A stretch of 64,000 nucleotides of DNA from CAZJRB01 sp964547995 (GTDB lineage: Bacteria; Planctomycetota; Planctomycetia; Pirellulales; Thermoguttaceae), in NCBI GenBank assembly GCA_964547995.1, contig CAZJRB010000007.1:1-64000 (forward strand), read 5' to 3'. Positions 33,232-42,272 of this stretch are shown here, one piece after another. Numbering within the stretch: position 1 is the stretch's first letter; each line of letters starts with the position of its first letter. The notes below the pieces were generated by a model that searched no databases, was not told the DNA's origin, and saw only the letters and a program-made list of their open reading frames with translations. Both the position numbers and the translations under genes were made by a program.

Positions 33232-33795
33232 CTAGTCCCGTCGCTCGAATTGGCAATCGTCGAGCAGCACCGACGCACCTTGCTCGAGGAAATTGACTGC
33301 CACGAGCAGCCGTGTCTTGCCCTCTCGGCGGATTACGACGCCTTCCAGCCCTTTGAAAATACCCGACCGGACGGCCACCCGCATGCCCGGCTGTAGCCGT
33401 GCTTCCGGCGTGATCGGCGCTTTGGTTTCAATGAGGTGGCGGACTTGACGAAGATCTTGGGTCAGGCTTCCCGGCTGCGGGACGGACATCCAGCGTGAAA
33501 CGCACCCCGTTTCCTGGGCAATGCGCCGGTCGTCGCTGGTCCCATACAGGAAGACGTAGTTGCCGAAAAGCGGCAGGTACGCCGTGCGGATCCGGCCCGA
33601 ACCCAATCGAGACCGTTTGGCGATCAACGGTGAATAGAAAGGGACGCCGAGCGAGAGCAATTGGCGCATCAGCTTCTTTTCCCGGCGCGACATACAGTAT
33701 AGCAGCCACCAGGTCATATCGCCCTGTTGGCCCAAATCCTCCCGGTCGAGGAGATCTTCCGGATACAAGTCGGGTTGGTAGGTCAGGGTCGGCAT
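33232..33795 (-). CDS. NusG-like transcription antiterminator (RfaH/LoaP-type)
   Basis: 187 residues. The NGN domain is visible at about residues 28-120 (WWLLYCMSRREKKLMRQL, PFYSPL, YLPLFGNYVFLYG), and a KOW domain at about 138-185 (GMRVAVRSGIFKGLEGVVIRR, RLLVAVNFL). Specialised NusG paralogues such as RfaH and LoaP bind elongating RNA polymerase and allow read-through of long polysaccharide operons. Its position in a polysaccharide locus supports that role rather than housekeeping NusG. The first 26 residues are an acidic extension not typical of NusG; an internal ATG at residue 27 (MTWWLLY) is an alternative start. Its 5' end overlaps the ligase gene by 13 bases, so translation is probably coupled. 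Confidence 0.85.
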   Translation of the reverse strand: MPTLTYQPDLYPEDLLDREDLGQQGDMTWWLLYCMSRREKKLMRQLLSLGVPFYSPLIAKRSRLGSGRIRTAYLPLFGNYVFLYGTSDDRRIAQETGCVSRWMSVPQPGSLTQDLRQVRHLIETKAPITPEARLQPGMRVAVRSGIFKGLEGVVIRREGKTRLLVAVNFLEQGASVLLDDCQFERRD

Positions 33796-36599
33796 AGGTG
33801 CGGTTCTCCGAATTGTCGTTCACCGGCAATGGGGACCGGTGAATGTCCGTTTAGCAGAATTGTCCGGTTGATTTCTCGCAGGAGCCCGCGATACTCCCGG
33901 CTGGCGGGTTGCAGATGGACACACATTCTGGCCTGATCGTGCGCCTCTTCGGCCCTGTCCTGGTGTTTGAGCAACACGGCCAACTGGTATCGCCAATCCG
34001 CGTGCTCTGAACGAAGCTCGACGGCCCGCGACAGCAGGGAAACCGCCCGGGAATAATCCTCTTCCAGAATGAGTGCCTGGCTTCGCAGATAGCTTTCCTC
34101 GTCTTCGGCGAGGCCCCGGTCATCGAGCAGGGCCTGCACGCGTCTGGCGATCATTGCGCGCACTTCGTCGTTTTCCTTGCCTTGGTAGTGTTTGCGGGCG
34201 ACCTCGAGCAACAGGGCCGGCGATTCGGGGAGAACCGTTTCGACGAGTTGCTCCGCGTCCAGCCGCTTGCCGGCCATCCGCACAACATCGCCCAGGTACC
34301 GGGGGCAAAGATCGAGACTCTCTCGCCAACTACCCCACGCTTTCTCGAATCGTCCGGCCTGGAAGTCGAGCAGTCCGCACCGGAAGAGCATGTCCGTGTT
34401 ACCCGAGGCCAGACGTCGTGCCCGTTCCACGTGAATCCGGTCGGCCGAGGGGTCGGCAACCAGGAAGCACAACTCGGCAATTCCCGCGTGGACGTCGGGA
34501 AGCAGGGGCGACGCTTGCCGGGCGAGAACCAGGCGCCGAAGCGCCTCCCGGAGATTTTCCCGAACGAGAGCGTCGTTCCGAAGCCTTTCGAGCTGCCCCG
34601 TCCGGTTATGGCGGGCAAGATGGTGGGCGCGACCGTGCAACCCGATCTGGGAAGTCGACTGCCAGAGAACGGCGTCGCTCACCCCGGACGGAGTTTGCTT
34701 GCGTCGTTCTTCGAAGGCGCCGATCCGGTACGCGTGGATCCACAGCCCGGCCAGGCGATATTCCGCTTCCAAGTCACTACCCCATGCGTCCGCCGCATGT
34801 TGCAAATGCCGGATTTTTTGTAGCAGTTCGGAGCGGGTGACCTTGCTGGGGGCCTTCGTCAAGCGCGCATTGCGAAGCGCGACTTCGACGTTCGCGGCCT
34901 TGCGCAACTGGGATGCACCCACAATACAGCCGATCAGCAACACCACTGCCAGCAGACTCGTCTGCGAACACGCTGGCGACAGGGCGAGGTATCGCGTTGT
35001 CAAGCCCCGTCGGGCCAACTGCGCCGCACGGCCGGTCATCGCCCCGCAGATCAAGGCGAACAGTGCGACGTTCGCCGGTATGTGCAGGCCGAAGTCGAAG
35101 AATGCCTGGACTGCCTGAGCCGTCAGGGCGAACGCGCCGCCGACCGCAAACGCAACGGACCTCGCGTCGTTGTCGTCGTGCAGGATTTGCCACGCCGCCC
35201 AGGCCACCAGAAAGATCATGGTCAACACCAGGGCGAGCGCCACGATCCCCCCCTCGACAAGCCACTCCAGGTATTCGTTTTCCGCGTGGCAGTACCACAA
35301 CTCGTCGAAGCGTGTCTGATAGAGGCGGTACACGTGGCGATAGGTACCCAATCCGCTGCCGGCCCGCCAAAAGTCGGGCACGGCCTTGGCGCCGTCGCAC
35401 CAATTGGGAATCCGGGTTTGGGAAAGGACGTTTCGATCCAGCAGTGTGGCGAAACGGCCCTGCATCGCGCCGCTCATGCCGGCCCAGCCGACCAGGGACA
35501 ATCCACCGGCGAGCACCACGGCGCCGAACAGCCACCATGCCTTCTGCCTGCCGCGCCAGGCCATCAGAGTCGAGACTAAGACAACGGCCGCCAACATCGC
35601 CAGGCCCGCGCCGCGAGACAACGATGCCAGAATGCCCGCCGCGATGCAACCGGCAGCGGCCATGCCGAGGATTCGGGGTCCGTTCAGGCCGGCCACGAAC
35701 GGAAGCAGATGGCGCCACGGCCGTTGCAGGAAACGCCCTCTGTGGAGAATCTCTTCGGGACGCTGCACCGACCGGCTGCGCCGGCGGCTGTGGAACGCCC
35801 AGACCGTCATCGCCACCGCGCACGCCAGGCAAAGATTCAAGAACCCGCCGGCGTTGTTGCGGTTGACAAAGGGACCAAACGGGATCCCGTCGCGCAGAGG
35901 GACCGACCAGTACAGTTGTCCGTTCCAAGTCAGCTTCTGGACGATCCCGAACAACGCAAGAGCGGAGCCGTTTACGACTACCAGGAGGCAAAGCAGCATC
36001 TGGGCTGCCGGACTCTTGAATAACAGCGAGCCGAGGAGGAAAACGGCTACGGCCGAGACCAACAGCAGCAAGTCTCGCCGCGTGGAGGCCGGATCGAGGC
36101 TGATCGGAAACCGCTCCGGCGTCGCAGGAGCTTGCACGGTTTCCGCCAAAGGGGTTCCCGAGGGATGACGGGGGGGGAGCAGCTCCCGGCGGAGTTCTGT
36201 CGCTTTGGGCGAGAGGAGCGTCTGGGCCCCTTCTCCCAAGGGAACCAACTGGAGGCACCCCAAGCCGATGGCCAACAACAAAGGGATCATTGCGAGAGGC
36301 AGCGCGCCGGCGGTGCTGCCGGAAGAGAGCCGCGGCGCGAGCCAGCAAGCGAAAGCCAGCACAACGCCCACAACCAGCCAGAACTGCACCCGTGATTCCA
36401 CGCCCCCAAACAACCATGGCGTGACGAGGACAACGGCGATCAGAATGTACCGCGCAAGTATGTTGAACGGCGAGTCGCCATCCCCGGCCGGGAGCGCTGA
36501 GAGACTGCCCCCTCGGCGTGAGGATGACTCGTACATCGATTGGCAAGCAATACCGTCTGTAGCACTATGGGGTTCCATCCAGGCGACCGGCTTGTTCAC
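33783..36599 (-). CDS. O-antigen ligase/polymerase-family membrane protein with TPR tail
   Basis: 938 residues. The first 540 or so carry about ten to twelve hydrophobic helices and the Wzy_C/O-antigen-ligase region (LASLSRGAGLAMLAAVVL, then the periplasmic loop GSGLGTYRHVYRLYQTRF with WYCHAENEYLEWLVEGG). Ligases and Wzy polymerases use such a loop to join undecaprenyl-linked glycans. The last 330 residues are helical repeats of TPR type, well formed near the C-terminus (YSRAVSLLSRAVELRSEHADWRYQLAVLL). The GTG at 36599 opens the frame; ATGs at 36578 and 36536 are possible and no ribosome-binding site decides. It probably joins or polymerises the glycan of this locus at the outer face of the inner membrane. 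Confidence 0.82.
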   Translation of the reverse strand: MNKPVAWMEPHSATDGIACQSMYESSSRRGGSLSALPAGDGDSPFNILARYILIAVVLVTPWLFGGVESRVQFWLVVGVVLAFACWLAPRLSSGSTAGALPLAMIPLLLAIGLGCLQLVPLGEGAQTLLSPKATELRRELLPPRHPSGTPLAETVQAPATPERFPISLDPASTRRDLLLLVSAVAVFLLGSLLFKSPAAQMLLCLLVVVNGSALALFGIVQKLTWNGQLYWSVPLRDGIPFGPFVNRNNAGGFLNLCLACAVAMTVWAFHSRRRSRSVQRPEEILHRGRFLQRPWRHLLPFVAGLNGPRILGMAAAGCIAAGILASLSRGAGLAMLAAVVLVSTLMAWRGRQKAWWLFGAVVLAGGLSLVGWAGMSGAMQGRFATLLDRNVLSQTRIPNWCDGAKAVPDFWRAGSGLGTYRHVYRLYQTRFDELWYCHAENEYLEWLVEGGIVALALVLTMIFLVAWAAWQILHDDNDARSVAFAVGGAFALTAQAVQAFFDFGLHIPANVALFALICGAMTGRAAQLARRGLTTRYLALSPACSQTSLLAVVLLIGCIVGASQLRKAANVEVALRNARLTKAPSKVTRSELLQKIRHLQHAADAWGSDLEAEYRLAGLWIHAYRIGAFEERRKQTPSGVSDAVLWQSTSQIGLHGRAHHLARHNRTGQLERLRNDALVRENLREALRRLVLARQASPLLPDVHAGIAELCFLVADPSADRIHVERARRLASGNTDMLFRCGLLDFQAGRFEKAWGSWRESLDLCPRYLGDVVRMAGKRLDAEQLVETVLPESPALLLEVARKHYQGKENDEVRAMIARRVQALLDDRGLAEDEESYLRSQALILEEDYSRAVSLLSRAVELRSEHADWRYQLAVLLKHQDRAEEAHDQARMCVHLQPASREYRGLLREINRTILLNGHSPVPIAGERQFGEPHLCRP

Positions 36600-36664
36600 C
36601 CCGGTAGGATTAAGGGATACCTATCGAGCATCGGCGTGATTAGCCGGACAGCTTGACTCAGGCC

Positions 36665-37348
36665 TTACGGTGTCGCCGGGCTGGCCTCACCCGTAATGCC
36701 GGTAAGACCCGCAAGACCTGCAAGACCCAAAAGGGCAGCTCCGCCTCTCCCTCCACCCGTTCCCTGGCAGACCGCGGGGCATGCGAGCATCGCCGTCGTC
36801 ACCTTGCGTTCGCCAAGCAGGTCGTTTAGGAGGTCGATCGTGGAACGCGGAACGAGCGTCATGTGGAGCCATAAGCGTTGTTCCGCAACGTCGTCGTGGG
36901 CAAGAACGCGTACCGAAAACGCGGTGTATCCGTCGTCTCCGGCGGCGATTACCCAGTAGACCCCCGGCTCCAAATCGACGATCTGGAAGGCGCCCTCGTC
37001 ATTGCTGTGCGTGGAGGCTGCAATGACGGAATCCCGCACCAGGCAGACCTTCACCTGCTGTGCCGGGACGAATTCCCCCGAAACAAGGAATCGGCTGACC
37101 CGGCCTGTCAGGTTTCCGTCAAAGCGCAGGTAGACGGTGTGCTGACGGTTGCCGTGTCCGGTTCGCATCGCCACCCCCGAGGCAGCATTGTCGATTGCCC
37201 AGGGACCGAGGGCATCTTCACCGGAAGCGGCTGCCTGCGGTGTCCCTTGCGGTGTCGGCAGCACCTCGGTCTTCTGCCCGAACGCAGGGCTCGAAAGCAC
37301 GGTGGCCGCGGCAAAGAACAGATTTACAAAGACGGATTTCAGGCTCAT
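36665..37348 (-). CDS. Small secreted protein with carboxypeptidase-regulatory-like domain and Gly/Leu tail
   Basis: 227 residues with a signal peptide (about 1-24, cleaved near AFG-Q). Residues 70-165 form a beta domain like carboxypeptidase-regulatory or prealbumin-like modules (VYLRFDGNLTGRVSRF, GAFQIVDLEPGVYWVIAAGDDGYTAFSVRV). A cysteine pair in ACPAVC precedes a tail of GGGRGGAALLGLAGLAGL, encoded by short DNA repeats near 36705-36735. The hydrophobic tail could be a membrane or sorting anchor, but it lacks a PEP-type motif. It lies between the Wza-type gene and the ligase gene on the same strand, so a structural or assembly role for the exported polysaccharide is a reasonable guess. Confidence 0.7.
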   Translation of the reverse strand: MSLKSVFVNLFFAAATVLSSPAFGQKTEVLPTPQGTPQAAASGEDALGPWAIDNAASGVAMRTGHGNRQHTVYLRFDGNLTGRVSRFLVSGEFVPAQQVKVCLVRDSVIAASTHSNDEGAFQIVDLEPGVYWVIAAGDDGYTAFSVRVLAHDDVAEQRLWLHMTLVPRSTIDLLNDLLGERKVTTAMLACPAVCQGTGGGRGGAALLGLAGLAGLTGITGEASPATP

Positions 37349-37523
37349 TCCAACCCCCCATTAGACCCCACCGGGGACCAACACACGATGGCGGCAGCGG
37401 AGGTATTCCGCGCATACTATGTGATTTTATAGCATACCCCAGAATTCTCAGCCAATTCGGAGAAAGCCTCGGTATTCTCCGTTCCGGCGCACGACGCTTC
37501 CTGTTTTGCGAATTCTTACGGAT

Positions 37524-38897
37524 CTATCGGTTGATGAAGTAGTTGAACTGCAGCATGCTGAGCGTGGCATTCATCAGGAACTCGGCCGGCGTATATTCCA
37601 GCGTTACAAGGTCGTTGGGCTGAATCAGAATGCGCTCGCGAGGGTTCTTCATCAAGCGGGGGACTCGGGCCCTGATGGTGAATTGCCGTCCGTTAGTCAC
37701 CCGGACGATTTCCACACGTGTCGGTGGGATAATGGGCCCGATGGAATTGTGGCCAAAGATACCGCCCGAACCGCCGGGCGGGGCATTGATCGAGCCGCCG
37801 GCCAGGGCAATGGCGCCGAGCACGTCCAGATCGTAGTCGCGCGGAATCCGGTGCTGACCGCCTTTCAAAAGACCGCCCGTGTAAAAGACCTCCGCGTCCC
37901 GCGATTTGACGAACACCACGTCACCGTTGTGCAAGATGACATCTTCTTCGGTCAGACCCGGCGGCAACGTGCCCCCGTAGGTGCGCAGGGGAATTCTCAC
38001 GACGTTTTCGTAGGAATCGAGCGAGAACCCGTCCTTGTTTTCCAGCATCCCGCGTGCCGCCTGAAGCGTCTGCGCGTCTAGGATGCCGCTCTCGGCGGAA
38101 GCGGGAGCAGGCAGCACGTGCCCTTCTTTGGGGCCGGACGGAGATGCCGCGGCGTCGGGGGGTTGCAGTTGGCGGAAGAGGTCTTCGGGGGTGCCGGAAT
38201 GAGCACCGGAATCAGGGGTGCGGAGGCGCCGTAGAACCAGCACGGCGTTCTCGGCGTCAAGACCCGGCAAACCACCGCTCTCGGCCAGTGCGTGCAGCAC
38301 GTCGTTTTCGTATGCCGGCAACTCAACAGCGTGACACGTCCCTCGCTGCGTAACGCCAAGAAACGCGTTTTTTTGATTGACTCCGACGGTGGTAGTGTCC
38401 TCGCGAACGACCATGACCTGATAGGTTCGACGTTTCATAAGGGTCACGATAATTCGCAGGCGGTCCGGCTGGAGGATTTTCCAATCCACCGTGTAGGTCT
38501 TGCGGATGAGCTGTTCGGCTTGTTCCAGCGACAAGCCGGACACCTGGACCGGCGGCACCATCGGCAGGGGAAGCGTCCCATCCTGGCGAACGGGAACCGG
38601 GTAGCCAAGTGCGGGCGGTATTTTCGCATCCTCGTAGAAGTGGACGGGAGGGGGGATTTCCTTGGTTCCCAAGACCTCTTCGATGTAAATCCCGACGATA
38701 TCCCCAGGCCCTAAGAGGTATACCTCGGGCGCACGCTGTTCCAGTCGTGTGAAGTCGATTGGTTCCAGGCTGCTGCGAGGCGCGTCACAGATGTTCGGGC
38801 GAACGCACTGTGCGGGTATCGAGCACCCAAAGACGGCAGGTATAGCAAGCAGCCCCAGTAGAACGAACGTTCGCTGGGTCCGCGGCAGGAAACTCAT
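37524..38897 (-). CDS. Polysaccharide export lipoprotein, Wza/KpsD type
   Basis: 457 residues; strong AGGAGGAAGG site before the ATG at 38897. The signal peptide ends in a lipobox (PAVFGC, Cys25). The poly-export domain (VYLLGPGDIVGIYI, then YPVPVRQDGTLPLPMVPPVQVSGLSLEQAEQLI shown here only by its PVRQDGTLPLP core) spans about residues 60-165. SLBB-like domains follow (VLHALAESGGLPG, and VFYTGGLLKGGQHRIPRDYDLDVLGAIALAGG near residues 345-380, identified by its GG-H-IPRD pattern). Wza-type proteins form the outer-membrane channel for capsule or exopolysaccharide. It would be the exit port for the ABC-exported glycan of this locus. It is the first gene of the minus-strand operon, facing the divergent biosynthesis operon. 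Confidence 0.9.
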   Translation of the reverse strand: MSFLPRTQRTFVLLGLLAIPAVFGCSIPAQCVRPNICDAPRSSLEPIDFTRLEQRAPEVYLLGPGDIVGIYIEEVLGTKEIPPPVHFYEDAKIPPALGYPVPVRQDGTLPLPMVPPVQVSGLSLEQAEQLIRKTYTVDWKILQPDRLRIIVTLMKRRTYQVMVVREDTTTVGVNQKNAFLGVTQRGTCHAVELPAYENDVLHALAESGGLPGLDAENAVLVLRRLRTPDSGAHSGTPEDLFRQLQPPDAAASPSGPKEGHVLPAPASAESGILDAQTLQAARGMLENKDGFSLDSYENVVRIPLRTYGGTLPPGLTEEDVILHNGDVVFVKSRDAEVFYTGGLLKGGQHRIPRDYDLDVLGAIALAGGSINAPPGGSGGIFGHNSIGPIIPPTRVEIVRVTNGRQFTIRARVPRLMKNPRERILIQPNDLVTLEYTPAEFLMNATLSMLQFNYFINR

Positions 38898-40067
38898 TCC
38901 GCCTTCCTCCTAAAATAATCCCGCTCTTTGGGTACTCGTACTCGGGTCGGCCTTGGCAGGCCGACTTACAAAATCAATGGAACTGCGGCACTAGTACCCC
39001 ATTGCATTTGATTTTGTACGTTGGCCCTCCGAGGCCGACGCGGTTTGTCGACGGCTTCGGAGAGCCATCGTACTGACAGTTTCAAGTGACATGGGGTACT
39101 AGCCGCAGACGGGTAGCCCTTCTGCGGGGGCCGCCATGGCAAAAGTCGGTTGCTGAAGAGGTTTTCAGCCGGAAAAGAAAAGGTGTTAGGACAAGAAATT
39201 GGGGGGAGTTCGCCACATTCGAAATAAGGCTGGCGGATGCTACACGAAGGCGGAATTTGGGGAAAGGCCGAATTCGTAGATATCTCACACAATTCCCGCA
39301 GAATCTCCCGTCCACACCCATTGCTTGCAGAGAATACGGTTGCTACATGGAATGGGCTTAGCCACGCTACTTTGGGGGGGTGACGTGTATGGATTTCGCC
39401 GGTTGTCGCTTCTGTTGCGATAGCAAGCTTTCCCTTTCCTATTTTCCGCCTCTTTCCCTCTCTTGCACAGGACGATTGAAAGTCGAAATATGTCTAGCGA
39501 CGAAAACCGCTATTTCAGGAAGACGAATAAACACTGTGACCAACCACAGTGCAGCGAGTCACAAAAGGGGCAAATCGTGAATGAAACCAGACGCAGAGAT
39601 GCTATTGGTAGGGGCCGTACGAGGGGTTCAAGAGGGGCATTTTGTACCCCAAGGGAACGGAGTGTGCGCGGCTCGTCAAGGGGCATGACAGCCCAACCAG
39701 AATGAGGGTCTCATCTTCCTCTGTTCGACGTGCAAGGGAATTGCAGAAATACGGCTGGGGGCTACGGCGCCGCGGCGGAAACGCGTGATGCACGTGATTA
39801 CCCGGCTGAATGTTGTTGGCCCGTCATGTCGCTTGGCTTACCGCCGGTATCGGAAGGTCGTTTCCGGACCTGACACACCCGGGGTACGTTTTGTCATTAT
39901 TGGACCGGCCACTTGCGGCCTCAGCTTGAGCGGCGCGTCTGGGAAGGGCCCCTGACAATCTTGGCAGCGATGGCCAACGCACACAGCGTAATTTCCGCGG
40001 CGGCCGGCGGGGTCCCGGATCTGTTTGGACCGGCCGTTCCATTTCACAAAGCAAGAGAAGAGCAGCT
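38898..40067. other. 1.2-kb divergent intergenic region of the polysaccharide locus
   Basis: No ORF here has convincing codon structure or homology; those of 60-90 codons between 39080 and 39700 look like chance. The spacer must contain promoters for both operons. It holds a MITE-like element (38983-39108) and GGCCTTGGCAGGCC-type palindromes near 38948. From 39120 to 40060 I recognise nothing beyond a purine-rich AAGAGAAGAG site before the epimerase start. No consensus sigma54 or strong sigma70 promoter was found by eye. The length would suit long leader RNAs acted on by the NusG-like factor. Confidence 0.6.
38983..39108. mobile_element. MITE-like element with ~18-bp terminal inverted repeats
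   Basis: Perfect 12-base terminal inverted repeats CTAGTACCCCAT (38991-39002) and ATGGGGTACTAG (39091-39102) are extended outward by CTGCGG and CCGCAG, with a two-base bulge on the left. The 126-base element encodes nothing and contains GGCCCTCCGAGGCC- and GACGGCTTCGGAGAGCC-type cores related to the tandem repeats at 1766-1890. No clear target-site duplication is visible. Confidence 0.6.
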
Positions 40068-41129
40068 ATGCGAGTATTGATCACAGGCGGCGCTGGTTTC
40101 ATCGGCTCGCATTTGTGTGATGCGTACGTTGAACGCGGCGACGAAGTCTTCGTTCTCGACGATCTCTCCACGGGCAGCATCGAGAATATCGCCCACTTGA
40201 AACGCCACCCCCGCTTTCATTACGAGATCGAGAGCGTACACCGTCAACCGGTGGTCGCGGAACTGGTCGATATGTGCGACGTTGTTTTTCACCTGGCTGC
40301 CGCCGTCGGCGTTCGTCTGATTGTGGAGAGCCCGGTGCGCACGATCGAGAACAACGTACACGGCACGGAAGTTGTGCTGCGTCAGGCCGCCAAGAAAAAG
40401 AAGAAGGTCCTCGTGGCCTCGACCTCCGAGGTCTACGGATTGTCGCAACAGACCCCGTTCCGGGAAGACGGCAGTCTCGTCCTGGGCGCCACAACAAACG
40501 GCCGCTGGAGCTATGCCTGCTCCAAGGCCATCGACGAATTTCTCGCACTGGCCTACTACCGGGAAAAACGCCAGCCCACCGTCGTCGTAAGGCTATTCAA
40601 CACCGTGGGCCCCCGCCAGACCGGCCGCTATGGAATGGTGATCCCCACATTTGTGAAGCAGGCGCTGAACGACCGGGCAATCACCGTATTTGGAGACGGC
40701 ACCCAGTCCCGGTGCTTCGGGTTCGTCAAGGACGTGGTGGAGGCATTAATCGCACTGATGGAGCATCCCGGTGCAGTGGGACAGGTGTTCAATATCGGGT
40801 CCCGGGAGGAGGTTACCATCGGCGAACTTGCCGAAACGGTCAAGATGATGACATGCTCCCGGTCCGAAATCGTGAGGGTGCCTTACGACGAGGCCTACGA
40901 GGAGGGATTTGAAGACATGCCGCGCCGGGTTCCGGACCTTACGAAAGTCCGCGAATTGACCGGTTTCGAGCCGAAGACGTCCCTGAAACAAATTCTGGAA
41001 AGCGTAATTGATTTTGAGCGCAACCGCGCGGCAAGGCTCACCAGACGTCCTGCCGGCGTCCCTTTGCCGGCCATCGCCGGTTGCCTGACGCCTGGGGCAC
41101 TCTCGCCGGCAACGTTTGTAGGCGTTTAA
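40068..41129 (+). CDS. NAD-dependent sugar-nucleotide epimerase/dehydratase
   Basis: 353 residues. The extended short-chain dehydrogenase fold is complete: the NAD-binding GGAGFIGSH at residues 7-15, VFHLAAAVGV, the catalytic Ser/Thr region ASTSEVYG, and the YxxxK pair in YACSKAIDE. RLFNTVGPRQTGRYGMVIP and the nearby GDGTQSRCFGFVKDVVEAL segment are typical of UDP-glucuronate decarboxylases and UDP-glucose 4-epimerases, which make activated sugars in the cytoplasm. The exact product cannot be assigned. The last 25-30 residues are a Pro/Ala-rich extension beyond the normal C-terminus. It is the first gene of the plus-strand operon; the next starts nine bases later. Confidence 0.9.
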   Translation: MRVLITGGAGFIGSHLCDAYVERGDEVFVLDDLSTGSIENIAHLKRHPRFHYEIESVHRQPVVAELVDMCDVVFHLAAAVGVRLIVESPVRTIENNVHGTEVVLRQAAKKKKKVLVASTSEVYGLSQQTPFREDGSLVLGATTNGRWSYACSKAIDEFLALAYYREKRQPTVVVRLFNTVGPRQTGRYGMVIPTFVKQALNDRAITVFGDGTQSRCFGFVKDVVEALIALMEHPGAVGQVFNIGSREEVTIGELAETVKMMTCSRSEIVRVPYDEAYEEGFEDMPRRVPDLTKVRELTGFEPKTSLKQILESVIDFERNRAARLTRRPAGVPLPAIAGCLTPGALSPATFVGV

Positions 41130-41138
41130 GTTCGTCGT

Positions 41139-42272
41139 ATGTTTAACTTGCCTTTCAGCATGTCCGATGTTCTGGTCGTGGCGTTGGGGTTTGCGCTGGC
41201 GGTGATTCTAACGCCGCTTGTCGGCTCGGCGGCGCGCCGGCTGAACATTATTGCCCGGCCAAGAGCCGACCGGTGGCACAAGCGGCCGACGGCCCTTCTC
41301 GGCGGCGTAGCCGTTTTTCTGGCTTTTACAACCGTAGCGATCGTCTTTGGGCCGCGATCCTGGCAGAGTTTTTGCGTATTGGCCGGAAGCTCGTTTCTGT
41401 TCGCTGTCGGCCTGGTGGACGATCTACGGCAGATGAAACCCTATCAGAAACTGATCGCGCAGGTTCTGGCCGCCACATTGATACTCGCGTGCGGACTCCG
41501 GCTACCGTGGACGGGCTGGCTGCCGTTGGACATGGCCGTCACCGTATTGTGGCTTGTGGGCATCACCAACGCCATCAACCTGCTGGACAACATGGACGGT
41601 CTGGCTGCCGGAATAGCCGCTATTGCCGCGGTTTTCTTGGCCATCATCCATGCGGGCAACGGCCAACTGAACGAGGCCGTGATGCTTGTAGCGTTTGCCG
41701 CCGTCCTGATCGGGTTTCTGATTTACAACTCCGGCCCGGCGTTGATCTTCATGGGGGATTGCGGTGCATTGTTTATCGGCTTCTTCTTGGCCAGTTCGGC
41801 GTTGACGGCCGTGACGGGAGGACGGTCCCGGACACTGCTGCCCATCTTGGCCGTGCCGGTTCTGATCCTTCTGCTGCCCATCTTCGACACCACCCTGGTC
41901 ACGATTTTACGCAAGCTGACCGGGCGGGCCGCGTCCCAAGGCGGCAGCGATCATACTTCGCACCGGCTGGTAGCCTTGGGAATCTCCGAACGTCGCGCCG
42001 TGTGGCTGCTTTACGGGCTCTCCACGCTGTCAGGTCTGTTGGCTCTGCTGGTGCGTGAACTCCCTATCCACATCAGCGTCGCCGTCATCGCGGCGTTCAC
42101 GGTTGTCCTTGTGTTATTAGGGACGTACCTGGCAAGAGTGAACGTCCACAAGGAAGGCGCAATCCGGGCGACAAGCGTGCCGCGACCAATGGAACCAACC
42201 AGGCGCCGGCGGGCACACATCTACGGCACGGGAGTCGTCAACAGACCCCCGGTGCGGAAAGTCCATCGATGA
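41139..42272 (+). CDS. WecA/MraY-family undecaprenyl-phosphate sugar-1-phosphate transferase
   Basis: 377 residues with about ten to eleven hydrophobic helices. It would transfer a sugar-1-phosphate, commonly GlcNAc-1-P, from UDP to undecaprenyl phosphate, starting the lipid-linked glycan. Family motifs are present: GLVDDLRQMKPYQKL with the Asp-Asp pair, NAINLLDNMDGLAAG, ALIFMGDCGALFIGF, and GGSDHTSHRLV on the cytoplasmic loop. It fits WecA/TagO better than MraY because of the locus and the loop. The hydrophilic tail after residue 335 is Arg/Pro-rich. Its stop overlaps the start of the ABC permease gene by four bases (ATGA). Confidence 0.9.
   Translation: MFNLPFSMSDVLVVALGFALAVILTPLVGSAARRLNIIARPRADRWHKRPTALLGGVAVFLAFTTVAIVFGPRSWQSFCVLAGSSFLFAVGLVDDLRQMKPYQKLIAQVLAATLILACGLRLPWTGWLPLDMAVTVLWLVGITNAINLLDNMDGLAAGIAAIAAVFLAIIHAGNGQLNEAVMLVAFAAVLIGFLIYNSGPALIFMGDCGALFIGFFLASSALTAVTGGRSRTLLPILAVPVLILLLPIFDTTLVTILRKLTGRAASQGGSDHTSHRLVALGISERRAVWLLYGLSTLSGLLALLVRELPIHISVAVIAAFTVVLVLLGTYLARVNVHKEGAIRATSVPRPMEPTRRRRAHIYGTGVVNRPPVRKVHR

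Noticed and set aside
39380..39705. Small open frames in the divergent spacer
   Set aside because: Poor start sites, composition unlike neighbouring genes and no recognisable protein features.
39900..39930. Possible sigma54 promoter (TGGAC...TTGC)
   Set aside because: Spacing between the GG and GC elements is 11 bases instead of 10 and flanking consensus is poor.
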